From NCBI RefSeq assembly GCF_020283565.1, contig NC_060065.1, forward strand, positions 36,196,409 through 36,260,408: a DNA stretch of 64,000 bases, in the 5' to 3' direction. Both the position numbers and the translations under genes were made by a program. This document shows positions 44,801 to 57,301 of the stretch, in pieces. The notes below the pieces were generated by a model. That model made no database searches and was not told the origin of the DNA. It was given only the letters and a program-made list of their open reading frames with translations. Numbering within the stretch: the stretch's first letter is position 1; every line of letters starts with the position of its first letter. The stretch is from Trifolium pratense. Lineage: Eukaryota; Streptophyta; Magnoliopsida; Fabales; Fabaceae.

Positions 44801-47654
44801 GATTTTTAAGGGGAAATGTGGGGGGAAATTGGATCAATCAACTAAGTCAGATTATATATATGCTTTGTGAAATCTTCATTGTCACAGTACTACAAAAATG
44901 AAAAATTCCATTGTCTTCTAGATGCTTATGTAGAAATATGCTCTTTCATTTGAAAGAAAGAAAAAAAAAAAAAAAAAAAACAGATTAAGAATCTGGAAAA
45001 TACAAAGCACAATTTCTTTAACAAGATAACTAAATGACATTGATGACAAGTGAAGCATACAGAAATTCATTCACTATAACAATGTATTTGTCTCGGCCAG
45101 CCAGGAGTTTTCGTGTTATCATCAAACTAAAAATCTTAACCTGAACAATTCAGACAAAGTTATGGTCATTTGGAGTTTCAAAAACTCTTTAGTTTTTGGT
45201 CCGTTTCCTATGAAGAATAAACAGGATGATTGGCTCATGTAAGTGCATCCCAAGACTCTATAACTTTTAGAGTAGACTTCACTAAGAAATATTCAAGGGG
45301 TTGTATGACTTGAGCTCAAGTATACAGATTTATGTTTAAGAATATCAAGCCAAAACCATTTTCTGCATAAAAGGATAACTCAATACTATTACATTAATAA
45401 AAACAGTAAAACTTAGCTTACCTAGCCAAGGATGCTGGATCCCAAGAGTAAGGAACAGCGCGCCTGACTTCATCATTCAAAACCAAATTTTGTTTCGTTA
45501 ATTTAACTTCAAACAGTGGAATGAAATATCCAACCATGGCAAGTGATTTGGTGGCTGCTGCATCAACCATCGAGGAGCCAGTGAAATTGAACATAGAATT
45601 GAAGCTTCCAAGTGGAATGTGTCCTTTTATGCCTGACCTCTCATTGAAATAGTTTGCCATCTGAAAAATTCAGTCATCCTTTATAAATGAATGCTACAGT
45701 AAAAATCATGAATAGAGTCTATAAATATAACCTTCGCAATACATCAAAGTGGCTTTAGAGTATCCATCTATATTCAATCAAATGAGGCTATTGACAGATT
45801 TCAAAACAAATCAACTATTGAGAACCATCCATTTGTTCGAACATTTAAAGAGGAAAAATATAGAAGACTGCACCATTCACATCCAAAATCATTTCTACTA
45901 CTCCAAAATATGTGTTAACACTGGCATTATATCACTGGATTATATACTAAAATATCATCAATTTCTTCGCAAGATAGTATCGGACATAGACCTGGCCGCT
46001 CAAAGGAACTGTAAAACTATGAAACTCCCCATTGTTCTAAGCGAAACTAAAATTTCAATAATGCTCAAAGACACAAATATAGAAGTATCTTCTACAAGAT
46101 ATAATGAAAATTCAATCACCCAAATATAAACAATTTTATCATCCCCACCATTTTCCCATACTTTGGTGCATCAATCTTCGACTTATTATGCATTTAATAA
46201 CAAATCGATGTTTCGTAAACTTTAAGAAGAATTTAAGTCAACCCTTGAATATTCTTTGAATGCCTCTCTCCATCCTTTAGAGCTAATATACTGCCATACT
46301 GTTTTTTCATATAAAAAAAGTAGCAGCAAAATAACATAACCACGGTAAGTAGAAACTTCTTTGGAAATTTGCAGAAGTTGCAAGATAAAATAAAGCTTTG
46401 ATGGAGAGAGATAAAAACATAAAGTTAATGCATTGATGGCTCAGAGCTTGACTAAACGTTTCATAATTGTTCAATACCAATGCAGAGACTAATTCAAGTA
46501 AGATGCGCTGTTACCAAACTCACTGATAATGTTCTGCTTGACGAATTTGTGCCTTTATCATAACATAGTATGCTTGTTTTACGGATAGGCAAATGTTAGT
46601 AAGTTAGTGGTTATGTTAGTTTCCAGGATTTGAATCATGGACCAATGAAGCTACTTATGTACGTGGGGCTGTGACGTAGTTTGTTTAATGCCCCTTTAAA
46701 TTGCAACAGGCCAATCACTTGCCAAAAATAAAATGCTGCTTAAGGGCATATGAGACCTAACTGGAATCATCTAACTCCTATGAAGCACGGGACACGACAC
46801 GGACGACACCAATAATAATTTGAGAAAATGATATAATTCAGTGTAATCATAAGTGTTTGTGTCGTGTCGGTACACCGACGTGTGTCCGACACTGGGATAC
46901 ATCTAATCTGAGGAGTGTCCATGCTTCATAGTCTAACTCCTATTTCAGGAAAACTAGGGACCCAAAGGAATTAATCTGCTAAAACCATTCTTATCTAATC
47001 TAATTATGCATTGCACATTCCTAACGAAAAAACACAATTGATGCATCAATCTAGGACATGCTAAGGAACAGAAATCCTAAGTATTGAATTAAGCATTGCA
47101 TTTAGAAAATACAATGCAACAAATTGAAGTCACAAACCAACCCACAAACTCACAAATAAAAGCAAAAACAACATAACAAACTCTATCTTCTAACATAGCA
47201 TAGTAACTAACAACTAACATTAGCCTATAAAAAAAATAACTAAATAAACAAATAAGTAAATAAATAAAAATGGAAAATTTTCCTTTTTATAAGAAATTCC
47301 CATCTCAAGCAATCAACAAAACCAAATCAAAATCCAGAAAAAATAAAAATAAATAAATAGAAAGAAAACAATCACCTCTTGGAAACTACAAACAGGGGTT
47401 CTGAGAATACCACTTGTCCCATTAGAGAAATCAATGTCTGCAGAAACATCAGGAACAACAAGTTGTTGAGAAAGAACAAGATCCCTAGTATGTTGTTCAT
47501 CAAGATGAACAAGTCTAGACCCAGGTGCACCTTTACAATAAAGAAGCCTAATATCTGATGTAACATCAAAACCACGACCCAAAGCTTGGATTGAGTTGAT
47601 AAGAGTTGCAGAAAGAGAATCAGAAGAGTTTCTTGTTGAAGTTGAGTTTTCCAT
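41835..47654 (-). CDS. CAD1: MACPF-domain protein CAD1
   Basis: Orthologue by recall of Arabidopsis CAD1 (CONSTITUTIVELY ACTIVATED CELL DEATH 1, At1g29690), a MACPF-domain protein that restrains salicylic-acid-dependent cell death. Exons on the minus strand: 47654-47376, 45660-45422, 44713-44518, 43982-43799, 43291-43137, 42479-41835; borders are GT..AG and phases join to 565 residues. Start MENSTSTRNS. Blocks: ALGRGFDVTSDIRLLYCKGA near the N terminus, the MACPF signature ENYGTHIVTSATVGGRDVVY at about residue 175, VIFRRRGGDDLEQSH, PVTGLRLSLEGNKQNRLAIH, SGVHIVTGAQLGVWDFG, and the conserved end PGHWLVTGAKLGVEKGKI. No signal peptide is seen. The final exon codes the C-terminal domain shared by plant MACPF proteins. 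Introns 1 and 5 contain copies of the TATGAA..TTCATA MITE. Confidence 0.95.
42700..42885. mobile_element. TATGAA..TTCATA MITE copy in CAD1 intron 5
   Basis: GTGTGTCCGAC, GTGTCCGACCCTGACGC, ATTATTACCAGTGTCT and GTCGGTGCTTCATAGG follow the family layout seen at 3896 and 46779. The left end is degraded, so the start is approximate. Confidence 0.5.
46779..46931. mobile_element. Mutator-like MITE with 9-base TSD in CAD1 intron 1
   Basis: Inverted ends TATGAAGCA and TGCTTCATA enclose about 150 bases rich in ACGACAC/GTGTCG. TCTAACTCC is present at 46770-46778 and 46932-46940, an exact 9-base duplication as made by Mutator-type transposases. It is the best-kept copy of the family in this window. Confidence 0.8.
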
Positions 47655-48970
47655 TCTATAGCATTTGTTATGGAAAAAAGTTGAGATTTTTAATAAGAAA
47701 ATGAAGAGAAAAAAAGTGGGGTTGAATTGAATGAATGAATGAATAGGTTGGACTTTGTAGTAGCTGTTGGTGGTGAGGTTGTTGATGTTGTTCTTGTTTG
47801 TTCTAAAAGGGATTTCTTTGACTGTAACAACAATGAATAAATAATCAATTATTCTGAAAACGCGTTTTTTTGTAAGCTGGTAGGGACCATTGTCCATCCA
47901 CATGGTTCAAAGAGGAGGCTTTCTCATTCATTTTGAATTTTGAATACTTTTTTTTTTTTTTTTCTTGTGAGTTTTTGTTGTGAGATTCTCAGTTGACTAA
48001 TAATCCTTTTTGAGATGTGAGGTTTTTAATTCTTAAAATGAATTCTTAAAATGAATTCTTAAAATTCATTTTTAATTCTTAGGCTAGTTGATGCATTTTT
48101 TATTTGATTCGTCTTTTGCATTGAGAATCATGAGTTGAGCTTATTTGTGTTTTAAAAAAATTGAAATTTAATTATCAATTTTGTGTATAAATTATCATTA
48201 TCACTCTTTTTCAATATTAGGATTATATACATATGATAAGTAATTCTTAAATTTTATAAATTCGTCAGTTTAATCTTTACTATTAAGATGTTATTATTAT
48301 TTATTCAAAAAAAAAAAAAAATATTGGACTCTGAACTTCTAATTTTACTCCCTTACAGATTAGATAGCGAGTATGTAAAATAGTAACTAAATTTTTTTTT
48401 ATCCCCTCACTCTTTTCTCATCTCCCGTGATTTTTTTTAATGAAATATCGTTCGTAAGTTAAAGTGCGAACATTTCCTTCACCCCAAAGATGTGTGTGAG
48501 ATTGATTAATCAAGAGATCATGCACATAGATGCAATATCATGAGATTATGCACATAACTAGAATTGATCACCGGTTCATATTAGGAATATAATAATTAGC
48601 ATTGATGTGTTTTTTCGTAATATTTTTGAGTTCGCACTCTAAGTAGCTAAATGTGTTCGAGTTCGCACTCTAGATAATGAACTATGTCTTTTCATAATAT
48701 TGACGTTCATAGGGAGCGTGATGGGTGCAAACGTTAGGATTGGGATAAAAAAAATATATATGTCGTTCGCAACTTAAGTAGCGAGCAGGGTTTTTTGAAT
48801 CTTTAATAATTTAGAATGATGCGCGAGAAACTATAGGGGGTGCGAAAAGAAGAACTCTTCGATTTTCGAGTGAAAAAGCTCCAAAGTTGGTGTCCAAGCT
48901 CAACCCTATGTGAGCTACAGACTTTTCAGACAAGCCCCTTTTTTTTTTTTGCGTAACAAGCCCACATAAT
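47655..48970. other. CAD1 upstream region and spacer
   Basis: 47655-47900 should hold the CAD1 5' untranslated region and promoter. Beyond it the DNA is AT-rich. GTTCGCACTCTA is repeated at about 48628 and 48662. No gene is recognised. Confidence 0.4.
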
Positions 48971-50445
48971 TTATCATGTTTCCTTAGGTGAGAGGTTTGC
49001 CTTTGTTTGAGTAAACCCCTTTCACTAAGGTTTTGAAGCATTGAGGTGTTGGAAAATTTTATCTTGCGTCAACCCCACTTTTTTCTCTTCAACTTTCTAG
49101 GAATAGTGATATTTTTCATGATCCTTCAAATACCAAAGGAAAAATTGGAAGCAATGCATGTGGAAAAATTAAAAAACCAGAAACATGTCAATACATACAT
49201 GTTTCAATTATACTGGTAGTATAGTATTACAATCTGTTACAACAACTGAGTAAAACAATCCCCCTAAAATGCTACTTATTTCCACACCCTATGTGATATG
49301 AGTTCCTTTGTTTTTTATGTGTAAAAATAATGACTTAATCAAGGATCAATATCTTTATCATGTGAGACAAAGTTAAAGTAATTAGAGTTAGTTAGACACT
49401 TATTAATAAAAAGGATGTTTTAGGAAAAGTTAAAGTTCCACTACCTAATCACTCAACTCAACACTTGCTCAATTATTTTCCTTGTATTTTCCATTCACCT
49501 TCCTTCATTCCCCAACTTTTCTTAGAAGTCTTTTGACAGTAATAATACATTCACTTTCTATGCCTATAAATACTGCTGTTATCATGTTTCCTTAGGTGAG
49601 AGGTTTGCCTTTGTTTGAGTAAACCCCTTTCACTAAGGTTTTGAAGCATTGAGGTGTTGGAAAATTTTATCGTGCGTCAATATTCAACTATGTAGACACA
49701 AGATATAAACTATTCATGTATCAATTGGTTCACAAAGTTGCAACAGCACCTATTCCTATATAAGTATTTGTGTATCAGCTTCTGATAAGAATTTATTCAT
49801 ATGTATCATATTAGACTCATAATTGTTGTAGCTAGTGTGAGGTCAGTTAAATTTCACATTGCTTAAAAAAGTGGAGGTCGAGACTTGAGCATATTTCAAA
49901 ATGAATCAACATTCTAATATTGAATTTAAATTGGCTAATAGTAGTAGGAAATAGGAATAGTGATATTTTTCATGATCCTTCAAATACAAAAGAAAAAATT
50001 GGAAGCAATGCATGCCGAAAAATTTAAAAACCAGAAACATGTCAATACATACATGTTTCGATTATACTGGTAGTAGTATAGTATTACAATCTGGAAGTAT
50101 AGCTAGTATTTCAACTGAGTAAAACAATCCCCCTAAAATGATACTTATTTCCACACTCTGTGATATGAGTTCCTTTGTTTTTTATGTGTAGAAATAATGA
50201 CTTAATCAAGAATCAATATATCATGTGAGACAAAAGTTAAAGTTAAAGTTAGTGTTAGACACTTAATAATACAAAGGATATTTTAGGAAATGCTGAAGTT
50301 CCACTACCTAATCATTCAACTCAACACTTGCTCAATTATTTTCCTTGTATTTTCCATTCACCTTCCCTCATTCCCCAACTTTTCTTAAAAGTCTTTTGAC
50401 AGTAATAATACATTCACTTTCTATGCCTATAAATACTGCTTTTTA
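48971..50445 (+). repeat. Duplicated block including a second HSP70 promoter
   Basis: Two kinds of block alternate. X is about 100 bases beginning TTATCATGTTTCCTTAGG, at 48971 and again at 49579. P is about 480 bases beginning GGAATAGTGATATTTTTC, at 49103-49577 and again at 49954-50440. The second P is the promoter of the HSP70 gene at 50547 and includes its TATA box. The first P has the same CCTATAAATACTGCT at about 49563-49577 but is followed by X instead of a gene. About 250 unique bases separate X2 from P2. Confidence 0.9.
50427..50437 (+). promoter_or_regulatory. TATA box of the plus-strand HSP70 gene
   Basis: CCTATAAATAC about 115 bases before the ATG, leaving a leader of roughly 85 bases with a CTTCTT repeat. 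The equivalent TATA in the partner gene is at 57294-57301 and in the orphan promoter at about 49563. I found no perfect three-unit heat-shock element by eye. Confidence 0.7.
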
Positions 50446-50546
50446 ACCAATCATATCCACATTTTCACTTCACTACTCAAAACACCATTTTCTTTTCTTC
50501 TTCTTCTTCTTCTTTTGTTCTCTCATCTCAAACTCTCTCAAGTGCC

Positions 50547-52358
50547 ATGGCAACAAAAAAGAGCAAAGCCATAGGCATCGACCTTGGCACAACCTACAGT
50601 TGTATTGGAGTGTGGCAAAACAATCATGTTGAGATCATTCCAAACGACCAAGGAAACCGTATCACCCCTTCTTATGTTGCCTTCACTAACACAGAAAGAT
50701 TAATAGGTGATGATGCTATAAACCAAATGGCCACAAATCCACAAAACACCGTGTTCGATGCCAAACGTTTGATTGGTCGTCGATTTTCTGATGAATTAGT
50801 TCAACAAGATATAAGGCTTTGGCCTTTTAAGGTTGTCCCTAACAACAAAGACAAACCAATGATTGTAATCACTTACAAAGGTGAAGAGAAACATATTTCA
50901 CCTCAAGAGATATCTTCCATGGTTTTGTCTAAGTTGAAGGATGTTGCTGAAACTTATCTTGGTCATGAAGTGAAAGATGCTGTTATCACTGTTCCTGCTC
51001 ACTTCAACAACTCACAGAGACAAGCTACAAAAGATGCAGGAAAAGTTGCTGGTTTTAATGTGATGAGGATCATCAATGAACCTACTGCAGCTGCTATTGC
51101 TTATGGTTTGGACAAGAAAAAGTGGAGAGAAGGTGAAAAGAATGTGCTTGTGTTTGATCTTGGTGGTGGAACTTTTGATGTTTCATTGGTGACAGTTGAT
51201 GAAGGAATGTTCAAGGTTAAGGCTACACTAGGAGATACACATTTGGGTGGTGTTGATTTTGATAATAATTTGGTGAATCGTCTTGTGGGATTGTTTAAGA
51301 GAAAGTACAAGAAGGATTTGAACATCAGTGTGAATTCCAAAGCTTTGGGGAGGTTAAGGTCAGCATGTGAGAAAGCAAAGAGGTTACTTTCTTCAACTTC
51401 AGAGACAACCATTGAGCTTGATTCTCTTTGTGGAGGGATTGATCTACATGTCACTGTTACTAGAGCTTTGTTTGAGGAAATAAACAAGGACTTGTTCATA
51501 AAGTGCATGGAGACTGTGGAGAATTGTTTGGTTGAGGCAAAGATGAACAAAAACCAAGTTGATGAGTTTGTTCTTGTAGGAGGGTCTACTAGAATTCCAA
51601 AGATTCAACAACTATTGAAGGAAATGTTCAGAGTCAACGGAGAAGTCAAAGAGCCTTGCAAAAGCATTAATCCTGATGAAGCCGTGGCTTATGGTGCAGC
51701 AGTTCAAGCAGCAATATTGAATTTTGAAGGAGACAAGAAAATTGAAGACTTATTGTTGTTAGATGTTATGCCTTTTAGTCTTGGTATTGAAACTAAAGGT
51801 GGTGTTATGTCTGTTTTGATTCCAAAGAATACTATGATCCCTACAAAAAAGGAGAATGTTTTCTCTACAGCCTCTCGTAATCAAGATAGCGTTTCGATCA
51901 AAGTGTATGAAGGAGAACATGCTAAGACTGAGGATAACTTTTTTCTTGGAAAATTTGAGCTCTCAGGGTGTTCTTCATCACCTCGAGAGGTTCCAAATAT
52001 CAATGTTTGTTTTGATGTTGATGTTGATGGTATTTTGGAGGTTACTGTTGAAGATGAGACAAAAGGGTTAAAAAAGAAGATGACTATCACCAATAAGGAG
52101 GGAAGATTGAGTCATGAAGAGATGAGGAGAATGATGAGGGAAGCAGAAAGGTATAAGGTAGAGGATGAGGATCTGAGGAAGAAGGTGAAGGCAAAGAATT
52201 TGTTTGAGAATTATGTTTATGAAATGAAGGAGAAAGTGAGGAAGTTTGAGAAAGTATTGGAGGAAACTATAGAATGGTTTGATAGAAACCAATTGGCTGA
52301 AGCTGATGAGTTTGAATTCAAGAAGCAGGAGTTGGAAAAGAATATGCAGTATCTCTAA
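50547..52358 (+). CDS. HSP70: Cytosolic-type HSP70 lacking the EEVD tail
   Basis: ATP-dependent chaperone of the cytosolic Hsp70 class, intronless, 603 residues against about 650 for standard members. The nucleotide-binding domain has [49 protein letters not shown] and [16 protein letters not shown]. The linker and substrate-binding domain follow with [16 protein letters not shown] and [13 protein letters not shown]. The helical lid is shortened and ends [12 protein letters not shown], without the glycine-rich segment and the EEVD motif that docks TPR co-chaperones. [10 protein letters not shown] is preceded by HFNN where family members have YFND. No transit peptide is present. The start ATG gives [10 protein letters not shown], matching the family. 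It faces its paralogue 55398-57209. Confidence 0.95.
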   Translation: MATKKSKAIGIDLGTTYSCIGVWQNNHVEIIPNDQGNRITPSYVAFTNTERLIGDDAINQMATNPQNTVFDAKRLIGRRFSDELVQQDIRLWPFKVVPNNKDKPMIVITYKGEEKHISPQEISSMVLSKLKDVAETYLGHEVKDAVITVPAHFNNSQRQATKDAGKVAGFNVMRIINEPTAAAIAYGLDKKKWREGEKNVLVFDLGGGTFDVSLVTVDEGMFKVKATLGDTHLGGVDFDNNLVNRLVGLFKRKYKKDLNISVNSKALGRLRSACEKAKRLLSSTSETTIELDSLCGGIDLHVTVTRALFEEINKDLFIKCMETVENCLVEAKMNKNQVDEFVLVGGSTRIPKIQQLLKEMFRVNGEVKEPCKSINPDEAVAYGAAVQAAILNFEGDKKIEDLLLLDVMPFSLGIETKGGVMSVLIPKNTMIPTKKENVFSTASRNQDSVSIKVYEGEHAKTEDNFFLGKFELSGCSSSPREVPNINVCFDVDVDGILEVTVEDETKGLKKKMTITNKEGRLSHEEMRRMMREAERYKVEDEDLRKKVKAKNLFENYVYEMKEKVRKFEKVLEETIEWFDRNQLAEADEFEFKKQELEKNMQYL

Positions 52359-54130
52359 TTTTCATGCTATGCTATGTAGAAGTGTTTTAGAATAATTTTA
52401 CACTTAAGAGTTTGAAGCAATGTAAAATAGTTTGAGCTTTGTTACTCAATTAGTGTTTATGAGATTCTGTCTACTTTATGGTTAATTTATGTACTGTATG
52501 TGAAATTACTTATGATATATGCAGTAAATGTTGGGTTTGTTAGACTTTTTTTTTTAATCAAATTAGTTTTCAAATAATTTATCAAAAAGGGTAAGTTGCT
52601 ACTGCCATGACTTTAGTTTGTTCTTGTGCAACCGCAACCAACAATGTCCCATGAAATTTACCAGTCAAGAATGTTTCGACTGGAATAAGTGTTTTGCAAA
52701 ATTTAAACCCTTCAATGCATGGCTTAAATGCTCAGAAGACGCGGTCAAATGACAAGTTTTCAGAGACTACCATCCATCTGTTATGTAAGGTGAAGTAAAA
52801 TATTTGTCCCGTATCTGGTATAGTATCCGGGATAGCATTCATCCATCTAAGCAATAGATTGTATGACTCCTCCCAATCACTGAATGCTTTTGCCATGGTT
52901 TTCTATTTTACAATCCACCCCTTTCAATACGTTAAAGTTTAAGTCCTTATGCTGGGATTTATATGAACAATTGGAAGTACAATCTGTCAACAATATTGGA
53001 AGTATATTTAGCAGTCAAAAATTTGCCACGTAATTAATATGGTTACACTATACAAAAGTATTTGTAAATAGTTAAACTAAAATATGGTTTATATTTACCT
53101 CTTTATAGTAAAGAGTTGAACTACAATATTTATGAGTGTGGATAAAAAAGTCACATGAAGGTTGCATCACATTACTTTTGCATAGTCAGGGCCTCAGGTG
53201 TTGGAATATACTTTTGCAGAATAATATTCTGATTCTTATTCTTATTAGTAAGGCTGCATCACTTTTGTATAGTGTAGATAGCCTATTATCATGACAAATG
53301 AGAGATTCTTATTCACTGCTTGCAGCATGAAATATTGACAAGATAATGACATGGATCTTATTATCATCATGCTCATGTATGTTATGTGAAGTGACAAAGC
53401 AATGGCATGCGTTATTGCTTACTTAAATATATTTTTGTGGATGTACTTACTCATTTTTGGTAATCTGTTTGAAAAATACATCTATTTAGTAATAAGCTTG
53501 AAAAAATACACCAGTTTGGTAAAAAAAAAAAACAGTTTATTGCTTTCTGATGATGTTTGTGCAATAAAATCAACTTATTACAGTCACAATGTATCCACCA
53601 CAAAAAAATGTCTTATGTGACTTTGATCACCAGTTACGAAAATTGAGTTGCATAGAAATACATATTTTAGAGATCGCTATCATAATATTAATGGCGAGAA
53701 ATTAGCATGTGAAAATCATGTATGTTAGAGCATCAACTAGTAACATAAGAGAAATAGGAAATGTAAATCACAAACAATAAACTTGATCGTTTGGTTATGC
53801 AATTCGACAAAGTGTGACTATGTCTGCGACTATGGAGCAGTTGTATAGCTCTATATAATTACAAGAATGAATTAGGGTTTTCGCCTCACTCGCTACGCTC
53901 CCCCGCCGCCCCTTGCCCATGTGTCTATGAGCCATACTCAATAATGTAAAATCAGCTGATCAAATTTAATACAAAATAGATGTAGAAGTAAAAGAGACCT
54001 GATCAAACTGGCAATAGTAGCACGTGAAAGAAATACTTCACAAACACTTTTAAATTAAGACTATAACCATAATGATTAAATTATGCAAGTTTTTCAAGTA
54101 AATAGCTTTTGACAATGATGCTTATTTAAG
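52359..54130. other. 3' flank of HSP70 and spacer
   Basis: 52380-52530 matches, on the opposite strand, the 3' flank of the second HSP70 gene (GAGTTTGAAGCAATGTAAAATAG), so the duplication included the 3' untranslated region. The rest is AT-rich spacer. A C-rich patch lies at 53881-53920. I see no gene. Confidence 0.5.
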
Positions 54131-54199
54131 TCTGCATGAGTGTGTTCCAGGATCATACTTTGGCCTACTGTCACACCGGCAGGAACATAGGCGTTGTGA

Positions 54200-54700
54200 T
54201 TTCACGATGCATATTTGGACGTTTTGGAGGTGGCAAAACAAGAAATTTTGAGACGATATTGAGAAGCCGATGCAGCAGTCTGTCAGAGCTGCAGCCTGTA
54301 AGGGACTTGCTGTCCAACTGGTGTCATGTCAGAACTACTGCTAAAAATACACCAACTTCTGGTCGCGGGTCTGCTGCAAGAAAATGGAAAAAACCAGATG
54401 TGGGGGGTCGTTAAATGCAATGTATATGCAGTCCTTTTTCACCAACAAAATAGTTGTGGGACGAAAGAGGTGAATTCATCTGAGCAAAAACCTTGCACAA
54501 GGATCAACTCCTTTCTCCAAAAGAGGCGGAAGCTATGGCGCTTAAAGAAGCTTTAATTTGGTTACATGAAAAAGGATTCCAACGAGCTACCATCGAGTTG
54601 GATTGCAAAATCTATCCGGTGTTACCGAGTTTGCCACCATTTTACGCTTTGGTAATGCTTTCTTGAATATTAACCAAAACTCATTAACTTGGCAGGTGGT
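54200..54700 (+). mobile_element. LINE-type RNase H remnant
   Basis: With frame changes the text gives ARKWKKPD, VKCNVYAVLFHQQNSCG, then EAEAMALKEALIWLHEKGFQRATIELDCKI, the middle of a plant RVT_3 RNase H domain. The first strand residues are changed and several frameshifts separate the parts. Ends and TSD were not found. DNA from 54700 to 55240 is AT-rich with no gene. Confidence 0.65.
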
Positions 54701-55397
54701 ATGATTTTGAAATATGTTTTGCTTATATTTAACTCATTAATTTGGTAATAGTTTCGGTTCACTTTTGATTCTAGTGATCTGTATGAATGTTGTTAGTTTT
54801 AAGTGATGAACATTACTATCTATATGTACATACAACTATTGAGTATTATATATAGGTTTAGTATAAGAAATATTTGAGTCTGATATTTATAAATGGGTTA
54901 ATAGTGTTCTTTTTATTTCTTGAATTTATTTTTCTTAAATGTGAAAAATAGAGACATACTTTGGGCTTGGTTTCACTGCTAAGGAATGCTATTTTAGTTG
55001 GTTACAATATAAACAATCAATGTTAATTCTTTTATGCAATTCCACCCTCATTATATGCAATTAAATCATTTTCTTATTCTATTTATCAGTATAGTTTTAT
55101 CTTTGTTATTTTTAGGCTTATGTGTATTTCCACTCAAAAATCATTTTCAATAATTTCACTTAATTAATTGTAACCGTAAGTAGTTGATTGCACTGCACGG
55201 TACACAATATCATCACAAAGTAATAAACCCAACATTTCTTGCATAGTATACCATTAAGCAATTTCACTTACAAGACTTAAATTAACCATAGACTAGAACA
55301 GATAATCTCATAGACATTAGACACTAGTTGAGTAATGAAGCTCAGCTATTTTACATTGCTTCAAACTCTCTAGATAATCTTTTACCTTGAATCATAA

Positions 55398-57209
55398 TTA
55401 GAGAAACTGCATAATATTTTCCAATTCCTGCTTCTTGAATTCAAACTCATCAATTTCAGCCAATTGGTTTCTATCAAGCCATTCTATAGTTTCCGCCACT
55501 ACCTTCTCAACCTTCTTCACTCTCTCCCTCATTTCATAAACATAATTCTCAAACAAGTTCTTTGCTTTCACCTTCTTCGCCGCCTTTTCATCCTCTACCT
55601 TATACCTCTCTTCATCCCTCACCATCCTCCTCATCTCTTCAGAACTCAATCTTCCCTCTTTGTTGATGATAGTAATCTTCTTTTTCAACCCTTTTGTCTT
55701 ATCTTCAACAGTAACCTCCAAAATACCATCCACATCGACATCAAAACATACATTTATATTTGGAACATTTCTAGATAATGAAGAACACCCTGAGAGATCA
55801 AATTTTCCAAGAAAAAAGTTATCCTCGGTCTTAGCGTGTTCTCCTTCATACACTTTGATACAAACATTATCTTGATTATGAGAGAATGTAGAGAAAACAC
55901 TCTCCTTTTTTGTAGGGATCATAGTATTCTTTGGAATCAAAACAGACATGACACCACCTTTAGTTTCAATACCAAGACTAAGAGGCATAACATCCAACAG
56001 CAACAAGTCTTCGATTTTCTTGTCTCCTTCAAAATTCAATATTGCTGCTTGAACTGCTGCACCATAAGCCACAGCTTCGTCAGGATTAATGCTTTTGCAA
56101 GGCTCTTTGACTTCGCTGTTGAGTCTGAACATTTCCTTTAATAGTTGTTGAATCTTTGGAATTCTAGTAGATCCTCCTACAAGAACAAAATCATGAACTT
56201 CATTTTTACTAATTTTTGCCTCAACCAAACACTTTTCAACAATCTCCATGCACTTTTTGAATAAGTCCTTGTTTATTTCTTCAAACAAAGCTCTAGTAAT
56301 GGTGACATGTAGATCAATCCCTCCACTTAGAAAGTCAAGCTCAATGGTTGTCTCTGAAGCTGAAGAAAGTAGCCTCTTTGCTTTTTCACATGCTGACCTT
56401 AACCTCCCCAAAGCTTTGGAATTTTCGCCGATGTTCAAATCCTTCTTGTACTTTCTATGAAACAATTGAATAAGACGGTTCACCAAATTGTTATCAAAAT
56501 CAACACCACCCAAATGAGTATCTCCCATTGTGGCCTTAACCTGAAACATTCCTTCATCAATGGTCACCAAGGAAACATCAAAAGTTCCACCACCAAGATC
56601 AAACACAAGCACATTCTTCTCACCTTCTATCCACTTTTTCTTGTGGAAACCATAAGCAATAGCAGCTGCAGTAGGCTCATTGATGACCCTCATCACATTA
56701 AAACCGGCAATTTTCCCTGCATCTTTTGTAGCTTGTCTCTGTGAGTTGTTGAAGTAAGCTGGAACAGTGATAACAGCATTTTTCACTTCATGTCCCAAAT
56801 AAATTTCAGCAACATCCTTCAACTTAGACAAAACCATAGCAGATATCTCTTGAGGTGAAAAATGTTTCTTTTGGCCTTTGTAAGTGACAACAATCATGGG
56901 TTTGTCTTTGTTGTTTGGGACAACCTTAAAAGGCCAAAGCTTCATATCTTGCTGTACAGATTGGTCAGAGAATCGACGACCAATCAAACGTTTGGCATCA
57001 AAAATGGTGTTTTGAGGATTTCTGGCTAATTGTTTTATGGCAGCATCGCCTATTAACCTTTCGATGTCATTGAAGGCGACATAAGAAGGGGTGATGCGGT
57101 TTCCTTGGTCGTTTGGAATGATCTCAACACGATTGTTTTGCCACACTGCAATGCAGCTATAGCTTGTACCAAGGTCAATGCCTATGGCTTTGCTTTTTGT
57201 TGTTGCCAT
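55398..57209 (-). CDS. HSP70: Cytosolic-type HSP70 lacking the EEVD tail, paralogue
   Basis: Intronless paralogue of the gene at 50547, in inverted orientation, 603 residues when started at the ATG at 57209 ([10 protein letters not shown]). The open frame extends 17 codons further upstream, but that part overlaps the leader and has no family support. It keeps the ATPase motifs: IDLGTSYSC (T to S), [14 protein letters not shown] and [16 protein letters not shown]. It also keeps [16 protein letters not shown] and the substrate-binding domain, and ends [12 protein letters not shown], again without the glycine-rich stretch and EEVD. A local change is [10 protein letters not shown] in the lid. Coding region, promoter and 3' flank all resemble the other copy, so the pair came from one inverted duplication. 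The Helitron lies about 460 bases upstream of its start. Confidence 0.95.
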   Translation of the reverse strand: MATTKSKAIGIDLGTSYSCIAVWQNNRVEIIPNDQGNRITPSYVAFNDIERLIGDAAIKQLARNPQNTIFDAKRLIGRRFSDQSVQQDMKLWPFKVVPNNKDKPMIVVTYKGQKKHFSPQEISAMVLSKLKDVAEIYLGHEVKNAVITVPAYFNNSQRQATKDAGKIAGFNVMRVINEPTAAAIAYGFHKKKWIEGEKNVLVFDLGGGTFDVSLVTIDEGMFQVKATMGDTHLGGVDFDNNLVNRLIQLFHRKYKKDLNIGENSKALGRLRSACEKAKRLLSSASETTIELDFLSGGIDLHVTITRALFEEINKDLFKKCMEIVEKCLVEAKISKNEVHDFVLVGGSTRIPKIQQLLKEMFRLNSEVKEPCKSINPDEAVAYGAAVQAAILNFEGDKKIEDLLLLDVMPLSLGIETKGGVMSVLIPKNTMIPTKKESVFSTFSHNQDNVCIKVYEGEHAKTEDNFFLGKFDLSGCSSLSRNVPNINVCFDVDVDGILEVTVEDKTKGLKKKITIINKEGRLSSEEMRRMVRDEERYKVEDEKAAKKVKAKNLFENYVYEMRERVKKVEKVVAETIEWLDRNQLAEIDEFEFKKQELENIMQFL

Positions 57210-57293
57210 GACACTTGAGAAACAAAAGCAGAAAAATGGTGTTTTGGGTAGTGAACTCAAAATGTGAATGTGATTGATTAAAAAGTACTATAG

Positions 57294-57301
57294 TATTTAT
57301 A
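57294..57301 (-). promoter_or_regulatory. TATA box of the minus-strand HSP70 gene
   Basis: TATAAATA on the minus strand, 85 bases before the ATG, within TATGCCTATAAATACTA as in the partner promoter. Promoter similarity to 50300-50440 runs to about 57450. Confidence 0.7.

Noticed and set aside
45749..46129. 126-codon plus-strand frame in CAD1 intron 1
   Set aside because: AT-rich, no family resemblance, no splice or promoter context.
48811..49041. 76-codon minus-strand frame over block X
   Set aside because: No homology is recognised, and part of it lies in duplicated non-coding DNA.
50300..50430. Heat-shock elements in the HSP70 promoter
   Set aside because: I found only imperfect GAA/TTC pairs with wrong spacing; a motif scan is needed before calling one.
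51101..51550. 149-codon minus-strand frame inside the HSP70 gene, and similar shadows near 55464-56744
   Set aside because: They are complementary-strand shadows of a strongly conserved HSP70 coding region.
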